From contig NZ_CP043473.1 in NCBI RefSeq assembly GCF_008275125.1, forward strand, positions 1,178,001 to 1,242,000: a stretch of 64,000 bases of DNA. The letters run 5' to 3'. A program made the translations under genes and the position numbers. A model generated the notes under the pieces. The model did not search any database, was not told where the DNA came from, and saw nothing but the letters and a program-made list of their open reading frames with translations. This document shows, piece after piece, positions 9,981 to 20,467 of the stretch. Each line of letters opens with the position of its first letter. Position 1 is the stretch's first letter. The stretch comes from Chromobacterium paludis (GTDB lineage: Bacteria; Pseudomonadota; Gammaproteobacteria; Burkholderiales; Chromobacteriaceae).

Positions 9981-12900
9981 GCTTCGCCCTCGGCCGCCAG
10001 TTCCGGCTTGGCCTTGCGGCCGAAGCGGCGCGCCAGGCGGTCAAACGCCAGATAGATCACCGGCGTGGTGAACAGGGTCAGCACCTGGCTCACCATCAGA
10101 CCGCCCACCATGGTGATGCCCAGCGGCTGGCGCAGCTCCGCGCCCATGCCGCTGCCCAGCATCAGGGGCAGCGCGCCCAACAGCGCCGACATGGTGGTCA
10201 TCAGGATGGGGCGGAAACGCAGCAGGCAGGCCTGGTAGATGGCCTCGCGCGGCGCCATGCCCTGTTCGCGCTCGGCTTCGAGCGCGAAGTCTATCATCAT
10301 GATGGCGTTTTTCTTGACGATGCCTATCAGCAGGATGATGCCGATGATGGCGATCACCGACAGGTCCGAGCCCGTCACCATCAGCGCCAGCAAGGCGCCG
10401 ATGCCGGCGGAGGGCAGGGTGGACAGGATGGTGATGGGGTGGATATAGCTCTCATACAGCACGCCCAGCACGATGTACATGGTGACGATGGCGGCCAGGA
10501 TCAGCCACAGCGTGTTGCTGAGCGAGGCTTGGAAGGCCATGGCCGCGCCCTGGAACTTGGTGTCCAGGCTGGCCGGCAGGCCCAGGTCGGCCTCGGCCTG
10601 GCGGATGGCGTCCACCGCCTCGCCCAGCGATGCGCCCTGGCGCAGGTTGAAGGAGATGGTGGCGGTGGGGAACTGGCCCAGGTGGTTGATGGCCAGCGAG
10701 GCGGGCCGCTCTTCTATCGTCGCCACGGCGTCCAGCGGCACCGGCGTGCCGCTGGCGGTGGGCACGTAGATGCCTTTCAGCGACAGCGGGTCGCGTTGAT
10801 GGTTTTGCTCCACTTCCAGCACCACGCGGTATTGACTGGTCTGGGTGAAGATGGTGGAAATCAGCCGCTGGCCGAAGGCGTCGTACAGCGCGTTGTCGAC
10901 GGCGGCGGTAGTGACACCCAACCGGGAGGCGACGTCGCGGTTGATCTTGACGTAGGCTTGCAGGCCCTTGTCCTGCAGGTCGCTTGCCACGTCGGCCAGG
11001 GCCGGCTCCTGCTGCAGGCGATGCACCAGCTTGGGCACCCAGGCGGACAACTCGTCCTGGCTGGTGGCCTGCAAGGTGAACTGGTACTGGGTGCGGCTGA
11101 CGCGCGCGTCTATGGTCAGGTCCTGCACCGGCTGCAAATAGAGCGACATGCCGGGCAGGGCGTCGGCGCGGGCCTGCAGCCTGGCCAGCACGGCGCGGAT
11201 GTCGTCGCGCTGGTCCTTGGGCTTCAGGCTGATCAGCAGGCGGCCGCTGTTCAGCGTGGTGTTGGTGCCGTCCACGCCGATGAAGGACGACAGACTGTCC
11301 ACCGCCGGGTCTTTCAGCAGCACGGCGGCCAGCGCTTCCTGCCGCTTGGCCATGGCGCTGAAGGACACGGACTGCGAGGCCTCGCTGATGCCCTGGATGG
11401 CGCCGGTGTCTTGCAGCGGGAAGAAGCCCTTGGGCACGGCGACATACAGCCCCGCGGTCAGCGCCAGGGTGCCGATGGCCACTAGCAAGGTGGTTTTCTG
11501 CCGGTCCAGCACCCAATTGAGCATGTCGCCGTAGCGCGCGATGACGCGGTCGAAGAAACGGCCGCTGGCGTGGTAGAAGCGCCCTTGCTGTTCTTCCGGC
11601 ACGTGCTTGAGCAGGCGCGCGCACATCATCGGCGTCAGCGTCAGCGAGATGAAGGCGGAAATCAGGATGGACACCGCCAGCGTGACGGCGAATTCGCGGA
11701 ACAGCCGGCCCACCACGTCGCCCATGAACAAGAGCGGGATCAGCACCGCGATCAGCGAGATGGTCAGCGAGATGATGGTGAAGCCTATCTGCTTGGAGCC
11801 CTTCAGCGCGGCCTCCAGCGGCTTCTCGCCCTCTTCGATGTAGCGGGCGATGTTTTCGATCATCACGATGGCGTCGTCGACGACGAAGCCGGTGGCGATG
11901 GTCAGCGCCATCAGCGTCAGGTTGTTGATGGAAAAGCCCGCCAGATACATCACGCCGAAGGTGCCCACCAGCGACAGCGGCACCGCCACCGCCGGGATAA
12001 TGGTGGCCGGCACATTGCGCAGGAAGACGAAGATCACCATCACCACCAGGGCGATGGCCAGCATCAGTTCGAATTCCACGTCCGCCACCGAGGCGCGTAT
12101 GGTCACGGTGCGGTCGCTCAGCACCTTGACGTCCACCGAGCCGGGCAGGGTTTCCTTCAGCTGCGGCAGCAGCGCCTTGATGCGGTCCGTCACCTGGATC
12201 ACGTTGGCGCCGGGCTGGCGCTGCACGTTGAGGATGATGGCCGGAGTGTCGCCGGCCCAGGCGGCCAGGCGCGCGTTTTCCGCGCCGTCCACCACCTTGG
12301 CCACGTCCTGCACGTAGACCGGCGCGCCGTTGCGGTAGGCGATGATGACCTTGCGATACTCGTCCGCCGATTGCAGCTGGTCATTGCCGTCTATGGCGGA
12401 CGCCTGCAGCGGGCCGTCGAAGCTGCCCTTGGCTTGGTTGACGTTGGCGGCGGCGATGGCGGTGCGGATGTCTTCCTGGGTCAAGCCGCGCGCGGCCAGC
12501 GCCTTGGGGTTGCTCTGGATGCGCACGGCGGGCCGCTGGCCGCCGCTGATGCTGACCAGGCCCACGCCCGGCACTTGCGACAGCTTTTGCGCCAGCCGCG
12601 TGTCGGCCAGGTCTTCCAGCTTGGTCAAGGGCAGGGTGGGCGAGCTGACGGCGACGGTCAGCACCGGCGTATCAGCCGGGTTGACCTTGTTGTAGATCGG
12701 CGGGCTGGGCAGGTCGGACGGCAGCAGATTGCTGGAAGCGTTGATGGCCGCCTGCACCTCCTGCTCCGCCACGTCCAGCGTCAGGTCCAGGCTGAATTGC
12801 AGCGTGATGACGGACGCCCCGCCGGAGCTGGACGAGGACATCTGGGACAGGCCGGGCATCTGGCCGAATTGGCGCTCCAGCGGCGCGGTGACCGAGGAGG

Positions 12901-13078
12901 TCATCACGTCCGGGCTGGCGCCGGGATACAGCGTCACCACCTGTATGGTGGGGTAGTCCACCTCGGGCAGCGCCGAAACCGGCAGCATGCGCCAGGCGAC
13001 CAGGCCGGTCAGCAGGATGGCCACCATCAGCAGGGTGGTGGCCACCGGCCGCAGAATGAACTGACGGGACGGATTCAT
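9977..13078 (-). CDS. mdtB: RND multidrug efflux pump subunit, MdtB/MuxB type
   Basis: A 1033-residue RND permease, the first of the two pump genes. Family marks are the [18 protein letters not shown]-terminal helix, the [14 protein letters not shown] helix-4 motif with two Asp residues of the proton relay, and the repeated twelve-helix plan with two periplasmic porter domains. Comparison by eye shows it is a paralogue of the following pump, not a duplicate. It lies 15 bases downstream of the adaptor gene and overlaps the next pump by four bases, so all are cotranscribed. No BaeSR-like two-component pair is adjacent. Confidence 0.93.
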   Translation of the reverse strand: MNPSRQFILRPVATTLLMVAILLTGLVAWRMLPVSALPEVDYPTIQVVTLYPGASPDVMTSSVTAPLERQFGQMPGLSQMSSSSSGGASVITLQFSLDLTLDVAEQEVQAAINASSNLLPSDLPSPPIYNKVNPADTPVLTVAVSSPTLPLTKLEDLADTRLAQKLSQVPGVGLVSISGGQRPAVRIQSNPKALAARGLTQEDIRTAIAAANVNQAKGSFDGPLQASAIDGNDQLQSADEYRKVIIAYRNGAPVYVQDVAKVVDGAENARLAAWAGDTPAIILNVQRQPGANVIQVTDRIKALLPQLKETLPGSVDVKVLSDRTVTIRASVADVEFELMLAIALVVMVIFVFLRNVPATIIPAVAVPLSLVGTFGVMYLAGFSINNLTLMALTIATGFVVDDAIVMIENIARYIEEGEKPLEAALKGSKQIGFTIISLTISLIAVLIPLLFMGDVVGRLFREFAVTLAVSILISAFISLTLTPMMCARLLKHVPEEQQGRFYHASGRFFDRVIARYGDMLNWVLDRQKTTLLVAIGTLALTAGLYVAVPKGFFPLQDTGAIQGISEASQSVSFSAMAKRQEALAAVLLKDPAVDSLSSFIGVDGTNTTLNSGRLLISLKPKDQRDDIRAVLARLQARADALPGMSLYLQPVQDLTIDARVSRTQYQFTLQATSQDELSAWVPKLVHRLQQEPALADVASDLQDKGLQAYVKINRDVASRLGVTTAAVDNALYDAFGQRLISTIFTQTSQYRVVLEVEQNHQRDPLSLKGIYVPTASGTPVPLDAVATIEERPASLAINHLGQFPTATISFNLRQGASLGEAVDAIRQAEADLGLPASLDTKFQGAAMAFQASLSNTLWLILAAIVTMYIVLGVLYESYIHPITILSTLPSAGIGALLALMVTGSDLSVIAIIGIILLIGIVKKNAIMMIDFALEAEREQGMAPREAIYQACLLRFRPILMTTMSALLGALPLMLGSGMGAELRQPLGITMVGGLMVSQVLTLFTTPVIYLAFDRLARRFGRKAKPELAAEGEA

Positions 13079-13093
13079 GCCAGTTCCTTGCGT

Positions 13094-14320
13094 TTAATTG
13101 GCCGGGGAGGCGGGGTGCTTGCCGCCGTGCTTCTTGTGGGCCTTGCCGGCGCTGGCCGTTTCCTTGGCCTGGGCGGCGCGGTCTATCACCTTGACCGCCG
13201 CGCCGTCGCGCAGCTTGTCCACGCCGTCCACCACCACGCGCTGGCCGGGTTTGAGGCCGTCCTCGACGATGGTGTAGTCGCCGGACACGGGGCCGGGCTG
13301 GATTTTGGCGATGCTGACGGTGGAGTCGTCGCCGACGGTGTAGACGTAGTTGCCCATCTTGCCCAGCTGCACGGCCACGGTGGGAACCACCACGGCATCT
13401 TTGCGCACGCCCAGCTGCAGATTGACGTTGACGAACTGATTCGGGAACAGGGCCTGCTTTTCGTTGGCGAAGCTGGCCTTGATATTGATGGTGCCGGTGC
13501 TGGTGTTGAGCTGGTTATCCAGCGCCAGCAGCTTGCCGTCCGCCAGCTTGTGCCGGTTGTCGCGGTCCCAGGCTTCCACGCGCAGTTTTGGATTGGCCTG
13601 GCTGGCCTGCAGCACCGCGCTGAGGCTGGCCTCCGGAATGGCGAATACCACGTTGATGGGCTGAGTCTGGGTCAGGGTGACCAGGCCGTTGGCGTCGCCC
13701 GCATGCACGATATTGCCCGGGTCTACCTGGCGCAGGCCCACGCGGCCTGAAATCGGCGCGACGATGCGGGTGTAGTCGACGTTGACGCGCGCCGCGGCGA
13801 CCGATCCCTGGTCCACCTTGACCGTGCCCTCGTACTGGTGAACCAGCGCCTGCTGCGTGTCCACTTGCTGTTTGGAGATGGAATTCTGTTCCAGCAGCTG
13901 CTTGTAGCGCGCCAGGTCGATGCGCGCGTTTTCCAGCAAGGCCTGGTCCCGCTGCAGCTGGCCCTCTGCCTGGGTCAGCGCCGCCTGGTAGGCGCGCGGG
14001 TCCAGCTCGGCCAGCAATTGTCCCTGTTTGACTTGCTCGCCTTCAGTGAAGTGAACCTTGACCAACTGCCCGTCCACCCGGCTGCGCACGGTCACGGCGT
14101 TGGCGGAATTGACGGTGCCCAGCGCGTTCAGTTGCAGCGGCGCGTCCATCGTCCTGACGGCGGCGACCCCCACGGCCAGCGGCATGCCGCCCTTGTGTTT
14201 GGCGGACTCTTGTTGGGCGCTCTGTTGATGCTGATGCCACCACCAGCCGCCGCCCAGCAGGGCGATGACGATGAGAGCAATCGGAAGGCGGCGGGAGGCG
14301 GCGGGCGCTGGGGTTGACAT
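13094..14320 (-). CDS. mdtA: periplasmic adaptor of the RND efflux pump (MdtA type)
   Basis: A 408-residue membrane-fusion protein that bridges the RND pumps and the outer-membrane channel. One N-terminal membrane anchor (PIALIVIALLGGGWWW) is followed by a beta-barrel and lipoyl half (VRSRVDGQLVKVHFTEG), a coiled-coil hairpin near 125-190, the second lipoyl half (RIVAPISGRVGLRQVDPGN), and a C-terminal Lys/His-rich tail. The frame is open back to 14386, but the ATG at 14320 has a GGAG site seven bases before it and starts just before the anchor. First gene of the four-gene operon. Confidence 0.92.
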   Translation of the reverse strand: MSTPAPAASRRLPIALIVIALLGGGWWWHQHQQSAQQESAKHKGGMPLAVGVAAVRTMDAPLQLNALGTVNSANAVTVRSRVDGQLVKVHFTEGEQVKQGQLLAELDPRAYQAALTQAEGQLQRDQALLENARIDLARYKQLLEQNSISKQQVDTQQALVHQYEGTVKVDQGSVAAARVNVDYTRIVAPISGRVGLRQVDPGNIVHAGDANGLVTLTQTQPINVVFAIPEASLSAVLQASQANPKLRVEAWDRDNRHKLADGKLLALDNQLNTSTGTINIKASFANEKQALFPNQFVNVNLQLGVRKDAVVVPTVAVQLGKMGNYVYTVGDDSTVSIAKIQPGPVSGDYTIVEDGLKPGQRVVVDGVDKLRDGAAVKVIDRAAQAKETASAGKAHKKHGGKHPASPAN

Positions 14321-14926
14321 GCAAATGCTCCGGAACGACGTTGGCTTGTTATGGATTGCGCGCGGCATGACAAATTTCAAGATCATTGCCGATTGTATGC
14401 AAGACTATCGGCATTATGTGCCAATATTTCGATGCTCAGCATAATCGAACATTGTGAGTCTGGTTTGACTGGCGATGGATTTTGTATTGGAAATTGTTAA
14501 CTTAAAGCGACTGTATGCTTTCTTTTTTGAATGGGGATCGGATGCGGTTGGAAAACGTGTTTTACATCAAGGTATTATGAAGAGGATTGGTTGCTTGGCG
14601 AGGGTGAGCCGGATGGGGGGCTTGGCGCGTGTCGCCGCGAGGCGCGGTCTTCGCGCCGCTGTTGGGCTGCATGCAACACTTCGCGCCCAGGGCGGGAAGC
14701 GGCGCGCGCGGCGGGCGCAAGCGCTTGCCAGCTGGGCGGTCTGGCGGTTAAGAGTTTTCCGTTTCGAACATGACATTTTCGTTTTTTAAGGCAAACATCG
14801 GATTCAGGCTAGTCAATGCGAACGATCGGTGTCATTCTTTGCCGCTTTCATGATTCGACCCCGCGCAAGACCGGGGGCTGCCCGGCGTGAGCCGCGCGGC
14901 GAGAAATACGCAGAAGAGAGTTGGAT
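14321..14926. other. intergenic region between the efflux operon and lysP
   Basis: About 600 bases with two divergent promoters to house. The part at 14380-14580 is clearly richer in A and T than the surroundings. An interrupted inverted repeat, TGCCGAT at 14387-14393 and ATCGGCA at 14407-14413, lies about 70 bases before the adaptor gene and could be an operator. An open frame at 14475-14789 has no plausible ribosome site or protein-like composition and was not accepted. I looked for a lysine riboswitch before lysP and saw none. Confidence 0.5.
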
Positions 14927-16453
14927 ATGGACAAGAAACAAGACGCTCCGGAGCTGCGCCGCTCCCTGCAGGCGCGTCACCTGTCGATGATCGCCATCGG
15001 CGGCTCCATCGGCACCGGCCTGTTCCTGGCCTCCGGCGCCACCATTTCCGGCGCGGGCGCCGGCGGCGCCTTGCTGGCCTATGCGCTGGTGGGCCTGATG
15101 GTTTACTTCCTGATGACCAGCCTGGGCGAGATGGCGGCCTTCATGCCGGTATCCGGCTCGTTTCAGGTCTATGGATCGCGCTTCGTCGATCCCGCCTTCG
15201 GCTTCGCCCAAGGCTGGAACTACTGGTACAACTGGGCCATCACCGTGGCGGTGGAGTTGGCCGCGGCCGCCATCATCATGAATTACTGGTTCCCCGGCGT
15301 GCCGGGCGTGGTGTGGAGCGGCGGCTTCCTCGTCATCATCTTTGCCTTGAACTTCTTTTCGGTGAAGGGCTTTGGCGAGGCCGAGTTCTGGTGCTCCATG
15401 CTCAAGGTGGCCACCATCCTCGCCTTCATCGTCATTGGCTTCCTGATGATCCTGGGCATCATGACCGAGCCGGATCCGCATCGCATCGCGCCTGGCCTCA
15501 ATGTGATGATGCAGGGCCAGGGTCCCTTCGTCGGCGGCCTGGCCGCTTTCGTCGGCGTGGCCATGGTGGTGGGCTTCTCCTTCCAGGGCACGGAATTGAT
15601 CGGCGTGGCCGCCGGCGAATCCGCCAATCCGGGGCGCACCATCCCGCGCGCCGTGCGTCAGATTTTCTGGCGCATCCTGATGTTCTACATGCTGTCCATC
15701 CTGATCATCGGCCTGATCCTGCCGCACAATGATCCGTCCTTGCTGAAGAACGATATGAAGGACGTGGGCGCCAGCCCGTTCACCCTGGTGTTCAGCCGCG
15801 CCGGCCTGGCCTTCGCCGCCAGCATGATGAACGCGGTGATCCTGTCCGCCATCCTGTCCGCCGGCAATTCCGGCATGTACGCGTCCACCCGCATGCTGTA
15901 CGCGATGTCCAAGAACGGCATGGCGCCCAAGATGTTCGGCCAGCTGACCGACGGCGGCGTGCCGCGCAACGCGCTGTACGCGACGACCGTGGTGGCCTGC
16001 CTGTGCTTCCTGACCTCGCTGTTCAAGAGCGATGCCGTCTATATGTGGCTGCTGAACTCGTCCGGCATGACCGGCTTCATCGCCTGGCTGGGCGTGGCCA
16101 TCAGCCATTACCGCTTCCGCCGCGCGTATGTGAAGCAGGGCTACAGCCTGGCCGACCTGCCTTACACCGCCAAGTGGTTTCCGTTGGGACCGTTGTTCGC
16201 TTTCGCGCTGTGTCTGCTGATCATGCTGGGCCAGAACTACACCGCCTTCACCGCCGCCAAGGTGGATTGGAACGGGGTGATCGCCACCTATCTGGGCATT
16301 CCGCTGTTCCTGGCGCTGTGGTGGGGTTACCGCGCCAAGCACAAGACCAAAATGGTGCCGCTGGAGAAGATCGAACTGGCCGAGGCGCACCGCAAGGCGC
16401 TGGATCTGAAGGCGGAAAACGAGGGCGGCAAACTGGCCGCCGCGCAGGCCTGA
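14927..16453 (+). CDS. lysP: lysine-specific permease (LysP)
   Basis: A 508-residue amino-acid permease of the APC superfamily with twelve predicted membrane helices, importing lysine with protons. It is very close to E. coli LysP over its whole length, with segments such as ARHLSMIAIGGSIGTG, VGFSFQGTELIGVAAGES and LSAGNSGMYASTRMLY in the same order. In E. coli LysP also inhibits the sensor CadC; no cad genes are visible here. The ATG at 14927 follows an AGAAGAGAG site; an upstream TTG at 14921 is too close to that site. A strong terminator follows. Confidence 0.92.
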   Translation: MDKKQDAPELRRSLQARHLSMIAIGGSIGTGLFLASGATISGAGAGGALLAYALVGLMVYFLMTSLGEMAAFMPVSGSFQVYGSRFVDPAFGFAQGWNYWYNWAITVAVELAAAAIIMNYWFPGVPGVVWSGGFLVIIFALNFFSVKGFGEAEFWCSMLKVATILAFIVIGFLMILGIMTEPDPHRIAPGLNVMMQGQGPFVGGLAAFVGVAMVVGFSFQGTELIGVAAGESANPGRTIPRAVRQIFWRILMFYMLSILIIGLILPHNDPSLLKNDMKDVGASPFTLVFSRAGLAFAASMMNAVILSAILSAGNSGMYASTRMLYAMSKNGMAPKMFGQLTDGGVPRNALYATTVVACLCFLTSLFKSDAVYMWLLNSSGMTGFIAWLGVAISHYRFRRAYVKQGYSLADLPYTAKWFPLGPLFAFALCLLIMLGQNYTAFTAAKVDWNGVIATYLGIPLFLALWWGYRAKHKTKMVPLEKIELAEAHRKALDLKAENEGGKLAAAQA

Positions 16454-16476
16454 TGATCGCTTGCGGAATTTTGACC

Positions 16477-16503
16477 AAGCCCGCTGGCAAGCGGGCTTTT
16501 TTT
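16477..16503 (+). terminator. intrinsic terminator of lysP
   Basis: Perfect 8-base stem (16477-16484 with 16491-16498), six-base loop and a run of seven T, placed 24 bases after the lysP stop. Confidence 0.9.
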
Positions 16504-16558
16504 ATGGTTTCATTCGCCAGCCTCATAACATTTTAAACATCCGCCAGCGGAGCGCCGT

Positions 16559-17260
16559 ATGCAGTTGCTGTCCCTGTTCATGACCAAGTTTCTTTTCGTG
16601 ATGGCGGCGCTGCTGCCCATCATGAACCCGCCCGGCCTGGTGCCCATCTTCATCTCGATGACGGCGCGCAATACGCCGCAGCAACGCCGCTTCCTGGCGC
16701 GCCGCATCGCCTTGTACTGCGCGCTGTTGCTGGTGGGCAGCATGTATGTGGGCGGCTATGTGCTGTCCTTTTTCGGGGTGTCGCTGCCGGTGGTGCAGAT
16801 GTCCGGCGGCCTGCTGATCACCTTTGCCGCCTGGCGCATGCTGAACGACACGCCGGCGGAATCCAGCCAGACATCGGCGGAGCCGACGCGGGCCGATAAC
16901 TCGGCCGAGCTGAAGCAGCGCGCCTTCTATCCGCTGACGTTTCCGCTGACGGTAGGGCCCGGGTCGATTTCCGTGGCCATCACCATAGGCGCCACGCTGA
17001 CCGGCAGCGGCAAGGGCATCGTCCGTTACGCCGTCGCGCCGTTGGCCGGCTCGGCCGCCGTGCTGGCCAGCAGCGTGCTGGTGTATCTGTGCTATGCCCA
17101 TGCCGACAAACTGCTGCGCTATCTGGGGCCCACCGGCTCCATCGTCTTCCTGCGGCTATCGGCTTTTATCCTGTTGTGCCTGGGTGTGCAGATCATGTGG
17201 GACGGCTTCGGCGAACTGGCCTCGCAGTGGCTGCATGAGAACGCCGCGCTGCTGCATTGA
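16559..17260 (+). CDS. MarC-family inner-membrane protein
   Basis: A 233-residue protein with about six hydrophobic helices, of the MarC/YhgN family (UPF0056). Features seen are the LLPIMNPPGLVPIFISMT start, a central Ser/Thr/Glu-rich loop of about 30 residues, and the PLTFPLTVGPGSIS motif typical of the family. Its cellular role is not established; E. coli MarC was once linked to multidrug resistance, but that link was later withdrawn. It has its own start after the lysP terminator and is likely a single-gene unit. Confidence 0.88.
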   Translation: MQLLSLFMTKFLFVMAALLPIMNPPGLVPIFISMTARNTPQQRRFLARRIALYCALLLVGSMYVGGYVLSFFGVSLPVVQMSGGLLITFAAWRMLNDTPAESSQTSAEPTRADNSAELKQRAFYPLTFPLTVGPGSISVAITIGATLTGSGKGIVRYAVAPLAGSAAVLASSVLVYLCYAHADKLLRYLGPTGSIVFLRLSAFILLCLGVQIMWDGFGELASQWLHENAALLH

Positions 17261-17388
17261 GCGGGCGCTAAGTAGAAATGCTGGTCGCTTGCCAAGGGCA
17301 GGGCGTTTATTGATTTGAGGCAAAACCAGGCGGAAGCGGGCGGCGCAGACTGTGTTCAACATCTAGAGTCCATTCACGGAGACGGACA

Positions 17389-18522
17389 ATGAGCACAAGC
17401 GCTTTCTTCATTCCCTCGCTGAACCTGATGGGCGCAGGCTGCCTGCAGCAGGCCATCGACACCATGCGCGGCCACGGCTTCCGCCGCGCGCTGATCGTCA
17501 CCGACCAGGGCTTGGTCAAGACTGGCCTGGCTGCCAAGGTGGCCGACATGCTGGGCCAGGCCGACATCGAGCCGGTGATCTTCGATGGCGTGCATCCCAA
17601 TCCCAGCTGCGCCAACGTCAACGCCGGCCTCGCCTTGCTCAAGGAAAAGCAGTGCGACGTGGTGGTGTCGCTGGGCGGCGGCTCGCCGCATGACTGCGCC
17701 AAGGGCATCGCGCTGGTGGCGGTGAACGGCGGCAAGATCCAAGACTACGAAGGCGTGGACAAGTCCGCCAAGCCGCAGCTGCCGCTGGTGGCGATCAACA
17801 CCACGGCCGGCACCGCGTCCGAGATGACCCGCTTTTGCATCATCACCGACGAGTCGCGCCACATCAAAATGGCCATCGTGGACAAGCACACCACGCCGAT
17901 TCTGTCCGTCAACGATCCCGAAACCATGGCCGGCATGCCGGCATCCCTGACCGCCGCCACCGGCATGGACGCGCTGACCCATGCCGTGGAGGCCTATGTC
18001 TCCACCATCGCCACCCCCATCACCGACGCCTGCGCCTTGAAGGCTGTCGAGCTGATCGCCGGCTTCCTGCGCCGCGCGGTGAAGAATGGCCAGGACATGG
18101 AAGCGCGCGAGCAGATGGCCTACGCCCAGTTCCTGGCCGGCATGGCGTTCAACAACGCGTCCCTGGGCTATGTACACGCGATGGCGCACCAGCTGGGCGG
18201 ATTCTATGACTTGCCGCATGGTGTGTGCAACGCGGTGCTGCTGCCGCATGTGCAGGCCTTCAACGCCGCTGTGGCTGGCGAGCGCCTGGGCGATGTGGCC
18301 ATCGCGCTGGGCGAGCCGGTGCGCAGCGCGGAAGCCGCCATCGCGGCGATCAAGCGGCTGTCGGCCGATGTGGGCATTCCGGCCGGGCTGGCGCAACTGG
18401 GCGTGAAGGAGGCCGATATTCCGACCCTGGCCGACAACGCGCTGAAGGATGCCTGTGGTTTGACCAACCCGCGCAAGGCCAGCCATGAGGAGGTTTGCGC
18501 GATTTTCCGCGCGGCCATGTAG
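17389..18522 (+). CDS. iron-containing alcohol dehydrogenase (YiaY/AdhB type)
   Basis: A 377-residue group III alcohol dehydrogenase. The N-terminal half binds NAD(P) through GGGSPHD (96-102) and NTTAGTASE; the C-terminal helical half carries the metal ligands D194, H198, H263 and H277 (motifs [21 protein letters not shown] and LPHGVCNA). The family interconverts aldehydes or ketones and alcohols. YiaY, the Zymomonas AdhB type, or a butanol or 1,2-propanediol enzyme are all possible, and the substrate is unknown. The ATG has a GGAGACGG site before it. No oxygen-response box was found upstream. Confidence 0.87.
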   Translation: MSTSAFFIPSLNLMGAGCLQQAIDTMRGHGFRRALIVTDQGLVKTGLAAKVADMLGQADIEPVIFDGVHPNPSCANVNAGLALLKEKQCDVVVSLGGGSPHDCAKGIALVAVNGGKIQDYEGVDKSAKPQLPLVAINTTAGTASEMTRFCIITDESRHIKMAIVDKHTTPILSVNDPETMAGMPASLTAATGMDALTHAVEAYVSTIATPITDACALKAVELIAGFLRRAVKNGQDMEAREQMAYAQFLAGMAFNNASLGYVHAMAHQLGGFYDLPHGVCNAVLLPHVQAFNAAVAGERLGDVAIALGEPVRSAEAAIAAIKRLSADVGIPAGLAQLGVKEADIPTLADNALKDACGLTNPRKASHEEVCAIFRAAM

Positions 18523-18553
18523 CCGCGCTGCCCGGCAGGTTTGGCCGGGCCAC

Positions 18554-18578
18554 GCCGCGGCCCGCTCTGGGCCGCGGC
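18554..18578 (+). terminator. strong GC hairpin after the alcohol dehydrogenase gene
   Basis: Perfect 10-base stem (18554-18563 with 18569-18578) and a five-base loop, 32 bases after the stop. It has no T run, so it may act with Rho or stabilise the RNA end instead of terminating alone. Confidence 0.5.
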
Positions 18579-18638
18579 ATCACCGCCCCCGGGTGGCCGG
18601 CCAGCTCAGGCGGCGGTCCGCGGACAGGGAGGTTCATC

Positions 18639-19010
18639 ATGAGCGCCGCTATACGTCTGGTGTCTGTCCGTCAGTGCAAGATTCCCCCCGCGACCGGTTT
18701 TTTGCTGTCGCCCAAGTGGCCGCGCCAGTGGCCGAAGACGGCGCTGCAGCCCGAGCATTGGCTGCGTCGGGTCATGCCGACTGAGGAGTTGGTGGCGTGG
18801 ATGCATGCCGATCCGAACCGTTGGCCGACTTTCTGCGAAGTTTACTGGTCTGACCTGGCGGCGAATCCCGCGCGTTGGGAGGCGTTGAGCCTGGCCTTGG
18901 AGCAGGGCGAGCTGGTGCTGCTGCATGATTGCGGCGACGGCCCGTACACGGCGGTGCGCGCGCTGGAGCAGTTCCTGCGGCAGCGGGAAGCGCATGGCTT
19001 GGCAGCCTGA
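18639..19010 (+). CDS. DUF488 family protein (YeaO-like)
   Basis: A 123-residue protein resembling E. coli YeaO and other DUF488 members: a PxxGFLLSPKWPR-like start, then LQPEHWLRRVMPTEELVAWMHADPNRW, and the ending LVLLHDC...YTAVRALEQFL, which matches the usual strand-helix end of the family. DUF488 proteins have no firmly known activity. The frame runs open upstream, but the ATG at 18639 follows AGGGAGGT at the right distance and gives the family length. The gene lies between two clear units, so it is probably transcribed alone. Confidence 0.72.
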   Translation: MSAAIRLVSVRQCKIPPATGFLLSPKWPRQWPKTALQPEHWLRRVMPTEELVAWMHADPNRWPTFCEVYWSDLAANPARWEALSLALEQGELVLLHDCGDGPYTAVRALEQFLRQREAHGLAA

Positions 19011-19134
19011 CGCGCCAAATGCCTGGCCGGGCGCGGGCATAGCGCCCGATGTCATTTAGCAAGCGGGCCGATTTCAGGCAAGATAGGCGGGTATGGAAAG
19101 CCGGCCTGGCGCCGGCGAAGAAAGAGAGACGCGC

Positions 19135-20316
19135 ATGCCCGACCCGCAATACGAAAACCTTCATCCCGAGACCCTGGCCATCCGCGCCGGCCTGACCCTG
19201 AGCGAGCATGGCGAGCACAGCCAGGGCCTTTATCTGACCTCCAGTTTTACTTACGCTTCCGCCGCCGAGGCCGCCAAGCTGTTCCTGGGCGAGATCGACG
19301 GCTATACCTACTCCCGTTTCACCAATCCCACGGTGTCTGCGTTTCAGCAGCGCCTGGCGCAGATGGAGGGCGGCGAGCGCGCCATCGCCACCGCCACCGG
19401 CATGGCGGCGATCCAGGCCGTGATGATGGCCTTGCTGAAGGCAGGCGACCACATCGTCTCCTCGCGAAGCCTGTTCGGCTCCACCATCAATCTGTTTTCC
19501 GGCCTGCTCGCCAAGTTCGGCGTGGAAACCACTTTTGTCGACGCGCGCGATCCGGATGCCTGGCGCGCGGCGCTGCGGCCGGAAACCAGGCTGCTGTTCC
19601 TGGAAACGCCGTCCAATCCGCTGACCGAGGTGGCGGACATCGCCGCCATCGCCGCCATCGCCCATGCCCACGGCGCGCTGCTGGTGGTGGACAACAGCTT
19701 CTGCTCGCCGGCCTTGCAACGGCCCTTGAAACTGGGCGCGGACCTGGTCATGCATTCCGCCACCAAGTTCCTGGACGGCCATGGCCGCGTGATGGGTGGC
19801 GCGGTGGTGGGCAGCGATCAGTTGATCGAGCAAATCTATCTGCACGTGCGCACGGCGGGGCCATCCTTGTCGCCGTTCAATGCCTGGACCCTGTTGTCCG
19901 GCCTGGAAACCTTGCACTTGCGCATGGAGAAGCACAGCGCCAATGCGCTGGAACTGGCGCGCTGGCTGGAGGCGCAGCCCAATGTGGAGCGCGTCTACTA
20001 TCCGGGCCTGGCCAGCCATCCGCAGCACGAGTTGGCGCAGCGCCAGCAGAAAAGCGGCGGCGCGGTGGTGTCCTTCGTGGTCCGGGGCGGGCGCGAGGCA
20101 GCCTGGAAGGTGGTGGACAGCGTGCGCATCATCTCGCGCACGGCCAATCTGGGCGATGTGAAGAGCACCATCACCCATCCGGCCAGCACCACCCATGCCC
20201 GCGTGACGGCCGAGGCGCGCGAGAAGGCGGGCATCGTCGAAGGGCTGTTGCGCGTCAGTGTCGGCCTGGAAAATGTGTCGGACTTGCAGCGAGACCTGGC
20301 CTTGGGCCTTGACTAA
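19135..20316 (+). CDS. metZ: O-succinylhomoserine sulfhydrylase (MetZ)
   Basis: A 393-residue pyridoxal-phosphate enzyme of the Cys/Met metabolism family. It makes homocysteine directly from O-succinylhomoserine and sulfide in methionine synthesis. Lys211 in HSATKFLDGHGR holds the cofactor, D186 in VVDNSF contacts its pyridine ring, and the YSRFTNPT and ATATGMAAI segments complete the active site. Choice of MetZ over MetB rests on whole-length resemblance and the absence of metB-type neighbours. An in-frame ATG exists at 19093, but 19135 has a better site (AAAGAGAG) and the expected length. Confidence 0.88.
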   Translation: MPDPQYENLHPETLAIRAGLTLSEHGEHSQGLYLTSSFTYASAAEAAKLFLGEIDGYTYSRFTNPTVSAFQQRLAQMEGGERAIATATGMAAIQAVMMALLKAGDHIVSSRSLFGSTINLFSGLLAKFGVETTFVDARDPDAWRAALRPETRLLFLETPSNPLTEVADIAAIAAIAHAHGALLVVDNSFCSPALQRPLKLGADLVMHSATKFLDGHGRVMGGAVVGSDQLIEQIYLHVRTAGPSLSPFNAWTLLSGLETLHLRMEKHSANALELARWLEAQPNVERVYYPGLASHPQHELAQRQQKSGGAVVSFVVRGGREAAWKVVDSVRIISRTANLGDVKSTITHPASTTHARVTAEAREKAGIVEGLLRVSVGLENVSDLQRDLALGLD

Positions 20317-20340
20317 GCCCTTTTAACGCGTGTTTCATTC

Positions 20341-20373
20341 AAACGGCAGTCTAAAATGAGGACTGCCGTTTTT
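20341..20373 (+). terminator. intrinsic terminator of metZ
   Basis: Perfect 11-base stem (20341-20351 with 20361-20371), nine-base loop and a T run, 24 bases after the stop. Confidence 0.9.
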
Positions 20374-20414
20374 GTTTGCCCTGAGAGATTGATGCCGACG
20401 GCGCGGGATACGCC

Positions 20415-20445
20415 TTGACATTGATCAAGTTAAAACGTAAGTTTG
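20415..20445 (+). promoter_or_regulatory. promoter and PsrA-type operator of the TetR gene
   Basis: A perfect TTGACA is at 20415-20420. The expected -10 region, about 20438-20443, is weak and is covered by the site AAAACGTAAGTTTG (20432-20445). This matches the published Pseudomonas PsrA site, G/CAAAC-N2-4-GTTTG/C, except for its first base. The position suggests that the regulator represses its own gene. Confidence 0.62.
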
Positions 20446-20467
20446 AAACGCTTGTTCGAAAGCTGAG

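Noticed and set aside
14475..14789. 104-codon open frame before lysP
   Set aside because: No suitable ribosome site. Arg/Ala-rich composition in its second half looks like translated non-coding GC-rich DNA.
14387..14926. Possible lysine riboswitch before lysP
   Set aside because: I looked for the conserved core and the terminator switch and found neither.
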